DNA of 64,000 nucleotides from Saxidomus purpurata (Eukaryota > Mollusca > Bivalvia > Venerida > Veneridae). The position numbers and the translations under genes are program-made. Below, in pieces: positions 12,801-22,249 of the stretch. The stretch covers positions 7,824,708 through 7,888,707 of the forward strand of contig JAFMSR010000010.1 of NCBI GenBank assembly GCA_022818135.1, written 5' to 3'. Within the stretch, counting starts at the first letter, position 1. Each line of letters opens with the position of its first letter. The notes below the pieces were generated by a model. The model made no database searches. It was not told the origin of the DNA and worked only from the letters and a program-made list of their open reading frames with translations.

Positions 12801-13102
12801 GTGTAAAATACCATTTATGAGTATAAATTATAAATTTAAGTCATTGGGGATTTGTTCCAAACTGTTTAATACAATGTTTATACATGATAAACAAAAAGAA
12901 TAAGGTACGTGGAACACACAGACAAGACGGGTCAGGTTTATATACTTTTAATATGATACCGACGTTTCGACTATACAATAGTCTTCATCAGGGTGTTTGC
13001 TTTATACATGTACAATGTACCTTTCTGTATGCCTTCTTAATTTCATCATGATTGGCTCCCTTCTCGAGTCCTAACAGTTGGTACAGCGACTCACCTGAGC
13101 GT
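6628..13102 (-). CDS. DNAJC5: Cysteine-string protein (DnaJ homolog subfamily C member 5), five coding exons, 5' end not found
   Basis: CSP is a palmitoylated J-domain co-chaperone on synaptic and secretory vesicles that works with Hsc70 and SGT to keep SNAP-25 and other exocytic proteins folded. Five exons on the minus strand join in frame through GT-AG sites: 13102-13021, 12242-12186, 10104-9952, 9628-9494 and 6852-6628. They give about 216 residues, close to the roughly 200-240 of the family. The order is a J domain ([10 protein letters not shown], then the HPD motif in RLHPDKN), a linker ending [19 protein letters not shown], a string of 13 cysteines in one exon, and an acidic, Pro/Gly-rich tail. 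The first exon, expected to encode only about 10-15 residues ahead of GESLYQ, could not be placed; it should lie above 13.1 kb, towards the divergent ELP4 gene. Introns hold repeats of families 1 and 2. The family call is very secure. Confidence 0.93.
7058..7332 (-). mobile_element. Family-1 repeat, short copy
   Basis: The left end has AACAAG followed by the palindrome AGGGCCA-AGA-TGGCCCT and then CGCTCACCTGGC. The right end is CTTTGTGTCAGGTGAGCG. Only one internal unit is left. The terminal layout is that of the complete copy at 14,214-15,363; read on the minus strand the palindrome forms the 3' end. Confidence 0.75.
7413..9430 (-). mobile_element. Family-1 repeat split by a family-2 insertion
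   Basis: The left part (7413-about 7632) starts with AGACAAGAGGGCCAAGATGG and CGCTCACCTGGC. It breaks off inside the TTTTTCCTAC..AAGC block. The same block resumes at about 8737 with TAAATACAAGTGACCCC and continues through further tandem units to the conserved end CTCACTCTGGCACTTTGTGCC at 9,400-9,425. The interruption is a complete family-2 repeat. The whole lies in the last intron of the CSP gene. Confidence 0.75.
7632..8736 (-). mobile_element. Family-2 interspersed repeat with about 160-bp internal tandem units
   Basis: The left end is AACAAGAG followed by the hairpin GCTGTC-AGAAG-GACAGC. Internally four units of about 150-170 bp begin AAAGGGCCATAATT (near 8050, 8212, 8364 and 8536). The right end contains GACGCCGAGTAGGATAGCTC. 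TAAAT occurs on both sides of the insertion, which may be a target duplication. It shares with family 1 the AACAAGAG start, the terminal palindrome and the internal tandem units, but not the sequence. Confidence 0.7.
9494..9628 (-). CDS. DNAJC5: CSP cysteine-string exon
   Basis: This exon has 45 codons between a TTTCAG acceptor and an AT|GTAAGA donor, phase 0 on both sides. It encodes [11 protein letters not shown] and then the dense cysteine string, 13 Cys in all, ending with [11 protein letters not shown]. The string is the palmitoylated membrane anchor and the diagnostic feature of the family. Confidence 0.95.
9952..10104 (-). CDS. DNAJC5: CSP exon: end of J domain and linker
   Basis: This exon has 51 codons starting [13 protein letters not shown] and including [10 protein letters not shown], ending GWCK before a GTAAGG donor. 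The KRGIYDRYG segment is the fourth helix of the J domain, and the rest is the conserved linker before the cysteine string. Confidence 0.93.
10105..12185. other. CSP intron with low-complexity tracts
   Basis: This is AT-rich intronic sequence without other genes. From about 11,822 to 12,075 it contains runs of C, T and A next to a duplicated fragment of the adjacent exon. Confidence 0.6.
11822..12075. repeat. Homopolymer-rich tracts around a partial exon duplicate
   Basis: Poly-C, poly-T and poly-A/C runs (near 11,823, 12,010 and 12,040) flank a stretch at about 11,880-11,940 that copies 12,155-12,220, including the splice donor and 3' half of the HPD exon of CSP. The copy has one lost and one gained base inside the exon part, so it would not encode the same peptide. 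It may be a real local duplication or a long-read assembly error. Confidence 0.6.
12186..12242 (-). CDS. DNAJC5: CSP exon carrying the HPD motif
   Basis: A 19-codon exon ([19 protein letters not shown]) with a TTGCAG acceptor and a GTATGC donor. HPD is the loop that stimulates Hsc70 ATPase and is intact. A broken copy of the 3' half of this exon lies nearby at about 11,906-11,940. Confidence 0.92.
12958..12991 (-). ncRNA. Hammerhead-ribozyme-like motif
   Basis: On the minus strand CTGATGA (12991-12985) is followed by A, a perfect 6-bp stem GACTAT-TGT-ATAGTC, and GAAAC (12968-12964). The next bases, GTCGGTA, could form a 2-bp helix III and a GUA cleavage triplet. Minimal type I hammerheads of this kind are known from Penelope-like retroelements and retrozymes. 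The extra A between CTGATGA and helix II departs from the strict consensus, and no helix I is obvious, so activity is uncertain. It lies in a CSP intron. Confidence 0.4.
13021..13102 (-). CDS. DNAJC5: CSP exon: start of J domain
   Basis: An 82-nt exon (one base completing a split codon, then 27 codons) encoding [18 protein letters not shown] and DEIKKAYRK, the first two helices of the J domain. The acceptor is TTTCCAG|A and the donor AAG|GTACAT. The preceding exon is unknown. Confidence 0.88.
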
Positions 13103-13409
13103 CTGGAAATACACAAAATATGTTCATATAGTCCATGTACATGTAGTCTACAAGAAAGAAGCAGCAAATTCTGCAGAAGGTGAAAGAAATTTCAACTTGC
13201 CGAAAGACTTTAAACCATACTGATCAGCCTATATGTCAATTATTTGGATTTTAAACAACTGTTTTGGTCAGAAAGGACGGGATAGACTTTTGAAACAAAG
13301 AGAACCCCCTGAAAAGTTTTCAATATGTATTGAATCATTTTGTATGCTGTCATTTAAAACTTAATACAGTACTGTGATTTCAACTCTGCCAGTAGCATCA
13401 TGTGTTAAT

Positions 13410-13746
13410 CAGTGTTCCAGCTAGCACAAAATAGAAGCGTGCAAGACCCGTACCCCTGTTCTTGTTCCTTTTTCTCTGGTCCCCAGCTATGCCCTTTTTT
13501 ACAAGTCCTTTGCATTTTGTGTTAATGAGCATATTTCTTGGATTTAATGACAACATACACATGGTTCCTTTTTCATAAGGCACCAACAGTTTAGAAGGAG
13601 TTAAGAAATGCCCAAAAGTTAGTACATCAGTATTGAAAATGTTAATTCAATTATAGAACATGCCCTTTTTATCACAGTTTTGCGGGCTCTCAAGTGCCCT
13701 TTTTCCAACAGCACCCTGCCTTTTTTAAATCCTAGCTGGAAAACTG
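13410..13746. mobile_element. 337-bp hAT-like MITE
   Basis: The left end CAGTGTTCCAGCTAGCA is matched by the complement of the right end (CAGTTTTCCAGCTAGGA). GTTAAT flanks both ends (13404-13409 and 13747-13752). CAGTG-type termini suggest hAT, but the visible duplication is 6 bp rather than the usual 8. No transposase is present. It lies above the first CSP exon that I could place. Confidence 0.6.
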
Positions 13747-14213
13747 GTTAATGTTTGGTTATATATATAAAACATACATATCATTATCAAACTATACACA
13801 AAATTAGAGTGGCAGACAGTTTTTCAAAGATCTGATTCAGTACAAACTAAACTTGTGTCCTGTATTTAATGTCTTCGCCTGTATAGTGAACAAATTATAG
13901 AACTTTACAGGAATGGTCCTTTTAACCATCAGTTCTCCGTAACCTCTATATATGAGTTAAAATTACTCTCATTTTTCACAATTCAGCATGTTCATTGTTA
14001 AACTCAGTTAAGTTTTGGCAGTCATGAAAGTCCAGATTAAGGCTCTGATGCCCAGTTTGTCAAAATACCCATTGGAAATGGTTATGGTACAAAGTTACTG
14101 CTTACATGTATGCTGAGCAATGGCATCAATTGCTCATTGTTGCATGCTCATTACTGGCCGGTGTATTATACATGGCACCAGAGGAATCCAGGTGGGCAAA
14201 GCTTCATAAAGAA

Positions 14214-15363
14214 TAACAAGAGGGCCAAGATGGCCCTATATCGTTCACCTTGGTACAAATCCACTTGCCTGGTGGAAGATCACTAGATAATGTTATATAC
14301 CAAATAAGTTTTCCTATATACGCCTTTGTAAAACAAATGATCCCCCCCCGGCCAAGGTCAATTTTGACCCCAGGGGCATAATTTGAATAAACTTTGAAGA
14401 AGTCTACTAGGCAATGCTACATGCCAAATATCTAAGCTCTAGGCCTTGTGGTTTCAGAGAAAAAGATTTTTAAAGTTTTCCCTATATAAGCCTATGTAAA
14501 ACTAAGTGACCCCTGGTGCGGGGTCAATTTTGACCCAGGGGTCATAATTTGAACAATCTTAGTAGAGGTCCACTAGCCAATGCTACATGCCAAATATCTA
14601 AGCTCTAGGCCTTGTGGTTTCAAAGAAGAAGATTTTTAAAGTTTTTACTATATAAGCCTATGTAAAACTAAGTGACCCCCGGTGCGGGGTCAATTTTGAT
14701 CCGGGGCTCATAATTTGAACAATCTTGGTAGAGGTCCACTAGCCAATGCTACATGATAAATATCTTAGCTCTAGGCCTTGTGGTTTCAGAGAAAAAGATT
14801 TTTAAAGTTTTTCCTATATATTCCTATGCAAAACTAAGTGACCTCCGGTGCGGGGTCAATTTTGACCCTGGGGTCATAATTTGAACAATCTTGGTAGAGG
14901 TCCACTAGCCAATGCTACATGCCAAATATCTTAGCTCTAGGCCTTGTGGTTTCAGAGAAGAAGATTTTTAAAGTTTTTCCTATATATTCCTATGCAAAAA
15001 CTAAGGGCCCACCCGCGCGGGGTCAATTTTGACCCGGGGGTCATAATTTGAACAATCTTGGTAGAGGTCCACTAGACAATGCTACATGCCAAATATCTAA
15101 GCTCTAGGCCTTGTGGTTTCAGAGAAGAAGATTTTTAAAGTTTTTCCTATTTGTTGCCATAGCAACCAGAGTTCTGCATGGAATGGAATTCTTTGAACAA
15201 CTTTGATAGAGCTTCATGCAAGGAACATCCTTGCAAAGTCTCATCAACTTTGGCCCAGTTGTTTCAGAGGAGATGTCGTTTGAAGGAAATGGTGGACGGA
15301 CGGACGACGGACGGAATGCGATCCTAATAGCTCACTCTGGCACTTTGTGCCAGGTGAGCTAAC
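14214..15363 (-). mobile_element. Family-1 interspersed repeat, complete copy (Helentron/HINE-like)
   Basis: This is the best copy in the window. The left end is AACAAG + palindrome AGGGCCA-AGA-TGGCCCT, then GTTCACCT (CGCTCACCTGGC in other copies). Five tandem units of about 166 bp follow (TCAATTTTGA blocks near 14358, 14524, 14689, 14856 and 15023). The right end has hairpin CTGGCAC-TTT-GTGCCAG and AGGTGAGCT. GCTCACCTGGC near one end and GCCAGGTGAGC near the other are subterminal inverted repeats. Read on the minus strand, the order is subterminal repeat, tandem units, subterminal repeat, 3' palindrome, then CTTGTT. This is the layout of non-autonomous Helentrons; the assignment is inferred. 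Confidence 0.75.
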
Positions 15364-15880
15364 AAGCAATCAGAAAAACCAAGAACTATTAATGACAAGT
15401 GAGTAGCATGTCAGAGTAGTGTCTGTGTATCTTGTCCATTCTGTAGTCTCACTATATCTACTTCAGATGCAAACTGATTTACAGGTTGACATTTTGAAGT
15501 TGTTTGCCTTCTATGACAGTTATAAAATATCAGATCTATGAAAGCAGTGGCTAGGTAGCCGGATCTGGCTACATTTTAAACAGAGTTACACAGGCTCATT
15601 CTTGAATACCTAAATTTAGAGTTTCACTGATATCAGATTAATTTCCAGTCATGAGTTTGGAAGCTTCTGCGAAAAATAGTATAAATATATCAAATCTATA
15701 CTTTACTTAGCTTTCTTAAAACGTCAATCGGACCTTTTGAAACATGTATGTGACATTCCAGTTTGTGACGTCATATAGATTTGTGCACCTGTTACACATC
15801 TCAGTTAAATTTTCATTTTTCACGAGCTTGATCAGTTGTTTGACAATAACCATTTTCTCCACTTCTAATTTCGGATAAAC

Positions 15881-16895
15881 CAAGGTCTTTCAAATAGTAT
15901 GGTCCGGAAACGAGCGTAAATCGATAAATAACCTGCCTCGGATCACGTGACAAACATCCGGGTACACGCAATTTTGGAAAAAGAAAGAAATTATTGATAC
16001 TTTATATCTACGTATATCTCGATATTTTACCAATCAATTTCACCAACAAAGTGATCCTTAATACAATATATGCATTCCCTTATCATTACATAATATTATA
16101 TTTTACCGATGTTTCGTTTTAGGTGGATTTACGCATTGGAAAGTTGACCTCATACGAACGGGTTTTTTCACAAATGACCAAAAGCCGAAAACCGACCTAA
16201 TTTTAGCGCTTCTTTCCGACTTGCATGGTGTTCATGGGATTGATGTAACATCTTTTTCTCATAGATTTAAGTCTAATGTATGTCTATTATGTCTTAGATT
16301 TTCGTATTTCACCCGTATTTTAATTTTCTGGGACGGTTAGATCCGTTCAAAATCTAAGAATGGCGTCAATGGTGAATTTTTTTTCGCGATACGGTGATAT
16401 TTGTGCACAGGTTTTCACTATATATTTAGGGTCAAATGATGGAAAATTGCTAATTAAAATGTAAATTAAGAGTTATTTTTGAACGGATATGAATTAGATT
16501 TTCGTTTTTTTATTTTATAACATAATAACGTACAGTTTTGTAAGACCAGTATCGCGAGTCAAATTACCATCCATCGCTAAAACGCGTAAGACGGAATAGC
16601 ATGGACCGTGTTTAACTTGCGTTAAAGATAATAGTTATTCATATATAGAGGTTTTAATTTCATAGTTTTACAGAAAATTTCATCAGCTTTCCAATTATAC
16701 CATTTTTTAAAATAAAATGTGGTATTTAAATGACACAATGACGGGCAGTTTTGAATACCACTTTCGGACAATACCAGTTTACTCGCTCGGCGTGATAAAC
16801 GCTTCCAGGTAAAAATCGATAACCGAGACAAGATTATCAGTACGATAAGACATTTGTAGAGGGCGTTTCCGGACCATACTATTTGAAAGACCTTG
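15881..16895. mobile_element. 1,015-bp inverted-repeat element (large MITE)
   Basis: The ends are 32-bp perfect inverted repeats beginning CAAGGTCTTTCAAATAGTAT and ending GTCCGGAAACG. GATAAAC flanks both sides (15874-15880 and 16896-16902), consistent with a target duplication. There is no open frame of transposase size inside. The CAAGG terminus recalls the hAT-type element at 33,490, but the flanking repeat is 7 bp, so the superfamily is uncertain. It lies between the CSP and ELP4 coding regions. Confidence 0.75.
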
Positions 16896-16989
16896 GATAA
16901 ACTAAATATCATACGACACTGTAGTTGAAAACACTAGAGAAATCAGCCTATGAATACAGACCAGGCTACCTTGCCACTTCCATCTATGA

Positions 16990-17260
16990 AAGGGTCACAC
17001 CGCTAGTCTGTCAAGCCCATCACACTTTAGCCTAATTAATTTTGGTGTTTCTGTGTGACCCCTTTCACGGATCTGATAATTCATAGCTTACGCACCTTTA
17101 GGGGTGGACAAGAAGGCGGACAACTCTTCTCTCCTTAGATTATTTGTTTGTATGTTATTGGATAATCTGTGTGAAGTCTGAAAATAGCTTTCAGCTAGTG
17201 TTATTTTGTTTATCAAAACCGACTATAAATAAAGATTATCTTATCTTATCTTTACTATTA
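16990..17260 (+). repeat. Probable retroposon remnant with (TATCT)n tail
   Basis: The segment contains inverted TGAAAGGGTCACAC and GTGTGACCCCTTTCA blocks (17,007-17,090) and ends in AATAAAGATTATCTTATCTTATCTT at about 17,228. A short A/T-rich tandem tail of this kind is typical of non-LTR retroposon 3' ends. I do not recognise the family. Confidence 0.35.
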
Positions 17261-17818
17261 AATGTCAACCTGTGAAATCGGTTTGCCTTCGAAGTGGAAG
17301 TAGTGAGATTAAACACACTTGTATGTCTTTCCACCACATGTTGACAGCTAGATCTTATTATCGCCTTTTGCAAAAAATATATATTGATGGCAAAGTGTTT
17401 ACATGATGGCTACCAAAATCATGATCAACAGAGAAGAGCGATCAGAAAATGATTTATCAAACACCCCACCCACTATTGCAACCTGTTACCGGGTTTTTCC
17501 ATTCCGTTCATGCGACATAAGAAAAGAAAATACGATGTGCAAATGAATAAAATAAGCATTGTCAGAAACGCTTACGATAGAGTTCGTGGTCTGTTCATTT
17601 TGCTTATCTGATATCAGGATGAGTATGGTATCATATGAATAAGAAATAATCGATAATCCTCATCTTCTTGCTTGTCGCTGAAACCGGCGACTACAGAAAA
17701 TTCTTTACACGTGATAATTAGTAATCTAAAGGGAAGCTACTCTTACCGACAAACCATGTGAAATATTTCACAAGTGACAAATCGTTTCGTTTTAGACTAA
17801 ATCAGAGATTACTTGAAT
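17260..17818. promoter_or_regulatory. Upstream region of ELP4 (promoter expected, no motif resolved)
   Basis: About 550 bases between the retroposon-like tail and the ELP4 start. No TATA box is clear. If the missing first CSP exon lies here the two genes would share a divergent promoter, but I could not find that exon. Confidence 0.3.
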
Positions 17819-18952
17819 ATGGCAACTAGTTTCCAAAAGAAAGCAAGATCTAAAGTTATTCAAATACCTGGTGCTAAAGCCTCACTCTACAACAACCAGC
17901 TCCTTACCTCTACTGGAATACCATCCTTGGACCAGGTGCTGGGTGGGGGTCTTGCAGTTGGAACTGTTTTACTGGTGGAGGAAGATGTGTATGGGAACTA
18001 CGCACGTTTAATGCTGAAGTACTTTTGTGCAGAAGCCGTAATGACTGGCCATTCACTTTTACTTGTTAGTAAAGACTTTGATCCGGAACAGCTCCTGACA
18101 GAATTACCAGGACCGATACTGGACGATCCAGGTAAAGATGAAGTGACGGAAAGTGAGAAAGATACTGACAATATGAAGATTGCTTGGCGATATCGTCACC
18201 TGCCTAAGTATCAGTCAAGTCCTGCAGCAATTAAATTTGGACATTACTATGATCTTACAAAAAATATGGAGGAAGATTTGGTTAAAACAATTGATATAAC
18301 TTGTTTTAGAAATATATCAAATGCAGACAAAGTAAAGAGTTGCGCTAACAATCCGGCATATAACACACTCTTAGAAAACATCCAAAATAAAATTGACATT
18401 GGAGGTTTTGGAACAGGGTCAACAACAGACAAGAGAAACATATTAAGAATAGCACTTCATTCTATCGGATCACCACTTTGGGGGGAAAATGGTGGATTAA
18501 CATCAAGTGAAAATTATGATCCTGCTTTGCTTAGATTTCTTTTGGGACTGAGAGCTCTGCTTCGATCTGCATATGCTACATGTGTGATAACTGTTCCTTC
18601 ACATTTGTTTTGCGATAAAGTTTTCGTCAGGAAGATTGAAAGACTCTGTGACACGGTTGTACAAGTGGATAGCTTCGTTGGCTCAGATAAGGAAAAGAAT
18701 CCAGCCTTTAAAGATTACCACGGACTATTTCATGTCCGGCAATTACCATGTCTCAACTCACTTGTGTGTACAATGCCAGAATCTTTAGACCTTGCATTTA
18801 AACTGAGAAGGAAGAAGTTTTGTATAGAAAAACTACATCTGCCCCCAGACTTGTCCGAGACAGCCAACAGGTCACAGGAGGATCCTGTTGCCAAACTTAA
18901 ACCTGAGTCAGCTTGTGGAGGTGGCACTGGAAAGAGCAAACTTGATTTTTGA
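17819..18952 (+). CDS. ELP4: Elongator complex protein 4 (ELP4), uninterrupted frame
   Basis: ELP4 with ELP5 and ELP6 forms the hexameric RecA-like ring of Elongator, which is needed for cm5/mcm5 modification of wobble uridines in tRNA. The ATG at 17819 gives 377 residues; a start two codons upstream would be TTG and is unlikely. The N-terminal part has the RecA-fold start LLTSTGIPSLDQVLGGGLAV (residues 29-48) and VEEDVYGNY. The middle has KIAWRY, FGHYYD and RNILRIALHSIGSPLWG, and the C-terminus has KDYHGLFHVRQLP, IEKLHLPPDLS and a final KSKLDF. All are landmarks of the PAXNEB/ELP4 family, and the length is close to the usual 360-425. The frame has no intron, whereas animal ELP4 genes are usually split, so a retrocopy is possible. 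ATTAAA at 18996-19001 is a candidate poly(A) signal. Confidence 0.95.
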   Translation: MATSFQKKARSKVIQIPGAKASLYNNQLLTSTGIPSLDQVLGGGLAVGTVLLVEEDVYGNYARLMLKYFCAEAVMTGHSLLLVSKDFDPEQLLTELPGPILDDPGKDEVTESEKDTDNMKIAWRYRHLPKYQSSPAAIKFGHYYDLTKNMEEDLVKTIDITCFRNISNADKVKSCANNPAYNTLLENIQNKIDIGGFGTGSTTDKRNILRIALHSIGSPLWGENGGLTSSENYDPALLRFLLGLRALLRSAYATCVITVPSHLFCDKVFVRKIERLCDTVVQVDSFVGSDKEKNPAFKDYHGLFHVRQLPCLNSLVCTMPESLDLAFKLRRKKFCIEKLHLPPDLSETANRSQEDPVAKLKPESACGGGTGKSKLDF

Positions 18953-18995
18953 ACAGAAATGTTGTAAATTAGTGTGTTTTGAAAATGTGTCAAAT

Positions 18996-19001
18996 ATTAA
19001 A
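18996..19001 (+). terminator. Candidate poly(A) signal of ELP4 (ATTAAA)
   Basis: ATTAAA lies 43 bases after the ELP4 stop codon. It is the common variant of AATAAA. No transcript evidence is available. Confidence 0.4.
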
Positions 19002-19638
19002 CATTCTGAATGAAGAAAATTTAAATAATGAACTTATGCTCTGAATCATACATTATAATTATCATACACCTTTAATTGCTCCTTTCTGTAAAATTTAATT
19101 AATTGCTGTTGTAACTCACAGCAGGGTCCGTATATTACAATATAATATATAGCAACCAAATACAGAAAATTCTTCATAAAATTTAGTCTTTTGTTTTTGA
19201 CAAAATCAATCCCAAATTACAAGCACAGAGATGTAAAACTTGCCAAGTTAAGACGTCCTGCTGGCAGCCAGTGATTCTAAAATGTTTGCTTTAAACGTCA
19301 GAATGTTGTGTGATCAATTCATGTCTACAGTCCAGTCGTATATTACAGACCCTACTTCAGTGGAATATATGTTGACAGGCAGTAATTGATACAAGTAAAC
19401 CATGCATTTATGTGAAATCTGTTTTGTTTAAATTGATCAATAAGGGAATAATCAATTAAATGATCGATCCTGTTTTGGTGATACTAGTGCGCATCTTCAA
19501 CTTGCATTCTCTTACTTAGTCTAAGACCATAGGCCTCTATTTACAGGAATTACTAATGTCTTATCATACTGGCAGCTTTGTAACTAATGCAGATCCTGAT
19601 AAGCCAGCACATCTTGTTATATAGTCATTTTTGCAGTA
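19002..19638. other. AT-rich spacer after ELP4
   Basis: No gene or clear repeat was seen between the ELP4 poly(A) signal and the next interspersed repeat. Confidence 0.5.
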
Positions 19639-19639
19639 T

Positions 19640-20054
19640 TTAGCTCACCTGGCACACAGAGTGTAAAGAGTGTTCAAATTATTAGCTCTGGGTCAAAATT
19701 TTACATAGGCTTATATAGGAAAATCTTCTTCTCTGAAACCACAAAGCCTAGGTAGAGCTTAGATATTGGCATGTAGCATTGTCTAGTGGACCTCTACCAA
19801 GATTGTTCAAATCATGACCCTCTAGTTAAAATAACCCCTTCCCAGGAGGGGGGGAAGTCACTTGATTTGGCACAGGCTTATATAGGGAAAACTTTAAAAA
19901 AAAACACAAGGCGGACAGGCAGATAATAGATATTTGAAATGTTACTTAGCATTGTGTAGTAGACCTCTACGAGTTATGTTAGAATCATGACCCCTTTTGT
20001 TATAGCCAATGGTAGTCAGGTGAGCGATATAGGGCCATCATGGCCCTCTTGTTT
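19640..20054 (+). mobile_element. Family-1 repeat, opposite orientation
   Basis: It starts TTTAGCTCACCTGGCACAC and ends GTCAGGTGAGCGATATAGG, then the palindrome AGGGCCA-TCA-TGGCCCT and CTTGTTT. The two internal units carry the complementary form of the family-1 blocks. It is the mirror image of the copies at 7,058, 7,413 and 14,214. Confidence 0.75.
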
Positions 20055-21095
20055 ACTGTTGCGCTATACCATTTCTTACTGTATTATCCCCCGCAAAAGG
20101 CAAAGGGATAGTGTTTTGGTGTTGTCCATCCTTCTGGTAGTCATACATTTCATCCAAAGCCATATCTTGGTAATGGTTTGTAAGATTGATTGATTTATTA
20201 TGCCCCTGCCATTCAAAGAATAATGGAAGAGCATTTACTGTTACCCCTGTCTCTCCATCTGCGCTAAATTTCAGTTTCTGATCAGTAACTTCTGAAAGGT
20301 ATCATGGATTTTATTTAGATTTTACATGTAGTTTTGTGATCATAAGATACAGGTCAAGTTCAGTTTTGGTTCCATTCCACTAATTCTTACATCAATTATG
20401 GCCTGTTTTCAACTTCAGACAATGTGTTTTGTACAAGAAAATGTTCTCACTTTAAAGATCAAGACCATGATTGTGTTTTAATTAACTTTTGTTCTGTAAA
20501 ATTTACTTAAAAGCATAAGCGGGTGCATCAATGTCCTATGGACACATTTCTAGTTGAAACTTTGCAGGAATGTATATAGCCAAAGTTTGTAGATTTTAGA
20601 CAGTTGCTAATTTCCAAAATTAATGCAGATACTGAATTGAAACTTTACACAACTTGTGGAGGCAAATAAGCATGCTCTTGTGAGCAAGTCCTATACATGT
20701 ACCTCTGTCTGATATGTTGACAAAATTGTGCACCTTGGCATTTAAGATGGACTTACTGAATGCAGGTTAAAATATGTGCATGCAAATAGCAATCTCCAAA
20801 CCAAGACCACAAGGATGTTGATACATCCTACCACAGAAACACCCCCTCAAGGTCAGGGATATTGCATATTTGCATATTATTGTCTTTATTGCATATCCTT
20901 TACATGAATTCTGCAGTTAGGACAGCATCCTGTCTATTGGTATGTTTTGTTTATAGACCTTGGTACTTTTCAAAAGTGAGCATGAAAAAAACTAGCCACT
21001 CAGTGTGACAAAATAGGAACACTTTGTAAACAATCCTGCCTTTGATTTGTTAAATTTACCCAAATTAGTGCAGGATGGTCCACTTGTATCATTTT
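20055..21095. other. Intergenic spacer, nothing recognised
   Basis: No coding region, RNA gene or clear repeat was seen here. Confidence 0.4.
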
Positions 21096-21096
21096 T

Positions 21097-21545
21097 AAGC
21101 TCACCAATGAGCTATTAGGACCACCCACCGTCGTACGTAGTCTGTCCGCCATTTCCTTCTTACAACCACTCTTCTTGGTCAATGTTGATGAAAGCAGGGA
21201 TGTTCTGAAGCTTTTATCAAAGTTGTCCAAAGAATTCCATTCCATACAGAACTCTGGTTGCCACGGTTACGGAAGGGAATAACTTAAAAAATCTTCTTTT
21301 CAAAAACTGGAAGGACCAGAGCTTAGATATTTAGTATTGCCTAGTGGGACTCTACCAAGAATAATCATGACCCTTGGGTCAAAATTGACTCAAAACGGGG
21401 GTCAATTGATTTTACATAGGTTTCTGTACGAAAATCATAAATATACAGCATGTAGCACTGCTTAGTTGGCACCTACTAAGATTGTTCAAATCATGACCCC
21501 AGTTCAAAATTGACCCTACACAGGGATCACATTTTTCACATAAGC
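21097..21545 (+). mobile_element. Family-1 repeat, decayed copy
   Basis: It begins with AAGCTCACCAATGAGCTATT and contains GAATTCCATTCCATACAGAA and CTGGTTGCCACGG, the complement of the GTTCTGCATGGAATGGAATT block of better copies. Two eroded internal units with TCTACCAAGA and CATGACCCTTGGGTCAAAA follow. The terminal palindrome is lost. Confidence 0.6.
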
Positions 21546-22249
21546 TTATTAAGGGAACATTTAAAATCGTGGACATCATGTTTTCAATTCTGTCAATGAT
21601 TAAAAGTTGAAAAGATGTGTTGTTTATATGTAGTCATTGTCCAATCACACCAGAAACGGGAAGGGCATTTGCACTATTGTTCTAGAAATATTTTCAAAAT
21701 ATTGTATACTGTCCACAAAGGATTGCCAAAGAAAGACAGTTTTACACCTAAACATTTGAAGTAACCAACCAGTCAACATGTATGATTATTATCTCTGCAC
21801 GCAATTCCTTTGAAATTATCTGTGAAACTGGTTCACATCACCATCAATGTAAAAAGAATTCCTAATAATATGTACTGTCTGCCAATAGCGTATCATTGTT
21901 ACATGTTGCCATTTGACATTAGAAAACCAAAACAGGGCATCAAAAGGATAAAAACAGTGCAGAGAAATATGTTAGCAGTTTGTTTGAAATAACATTTGAC
22001 GCAATTACGGCAATGTCAACTCACGCCCGGTGCCATGCCGCCGTCAATGACAGTGTTTCAAACTCCTCGTATATTACACAGTGTAGAACGTTTTATTTCA
22101 AGAATGTCCAAATACAATGTACATTGAAATTTGAGCGCAGTCAGTTATATAGACAGTATTATATTGAGTTCACATTTTAACATGTAATAGTTAGTAAAAT
22201 ACTGTAGCAACTATGGTATAAGTTGAACAACTGCTTCAAATGACATCTC

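Noticed and set aside
15881..17800. First coding exon of CSP
   Set aside because: I looked for a short minus-strand exon with ATG and a donor in the right phase, but no candidate was convincing.
17813..17818. Start of ELP4 two codons upstream, at 17813
   Set aside because: The codon there is TTG. The first ATG in frame is at 17819 and fits an N-terminus MATSFQKKARSK.
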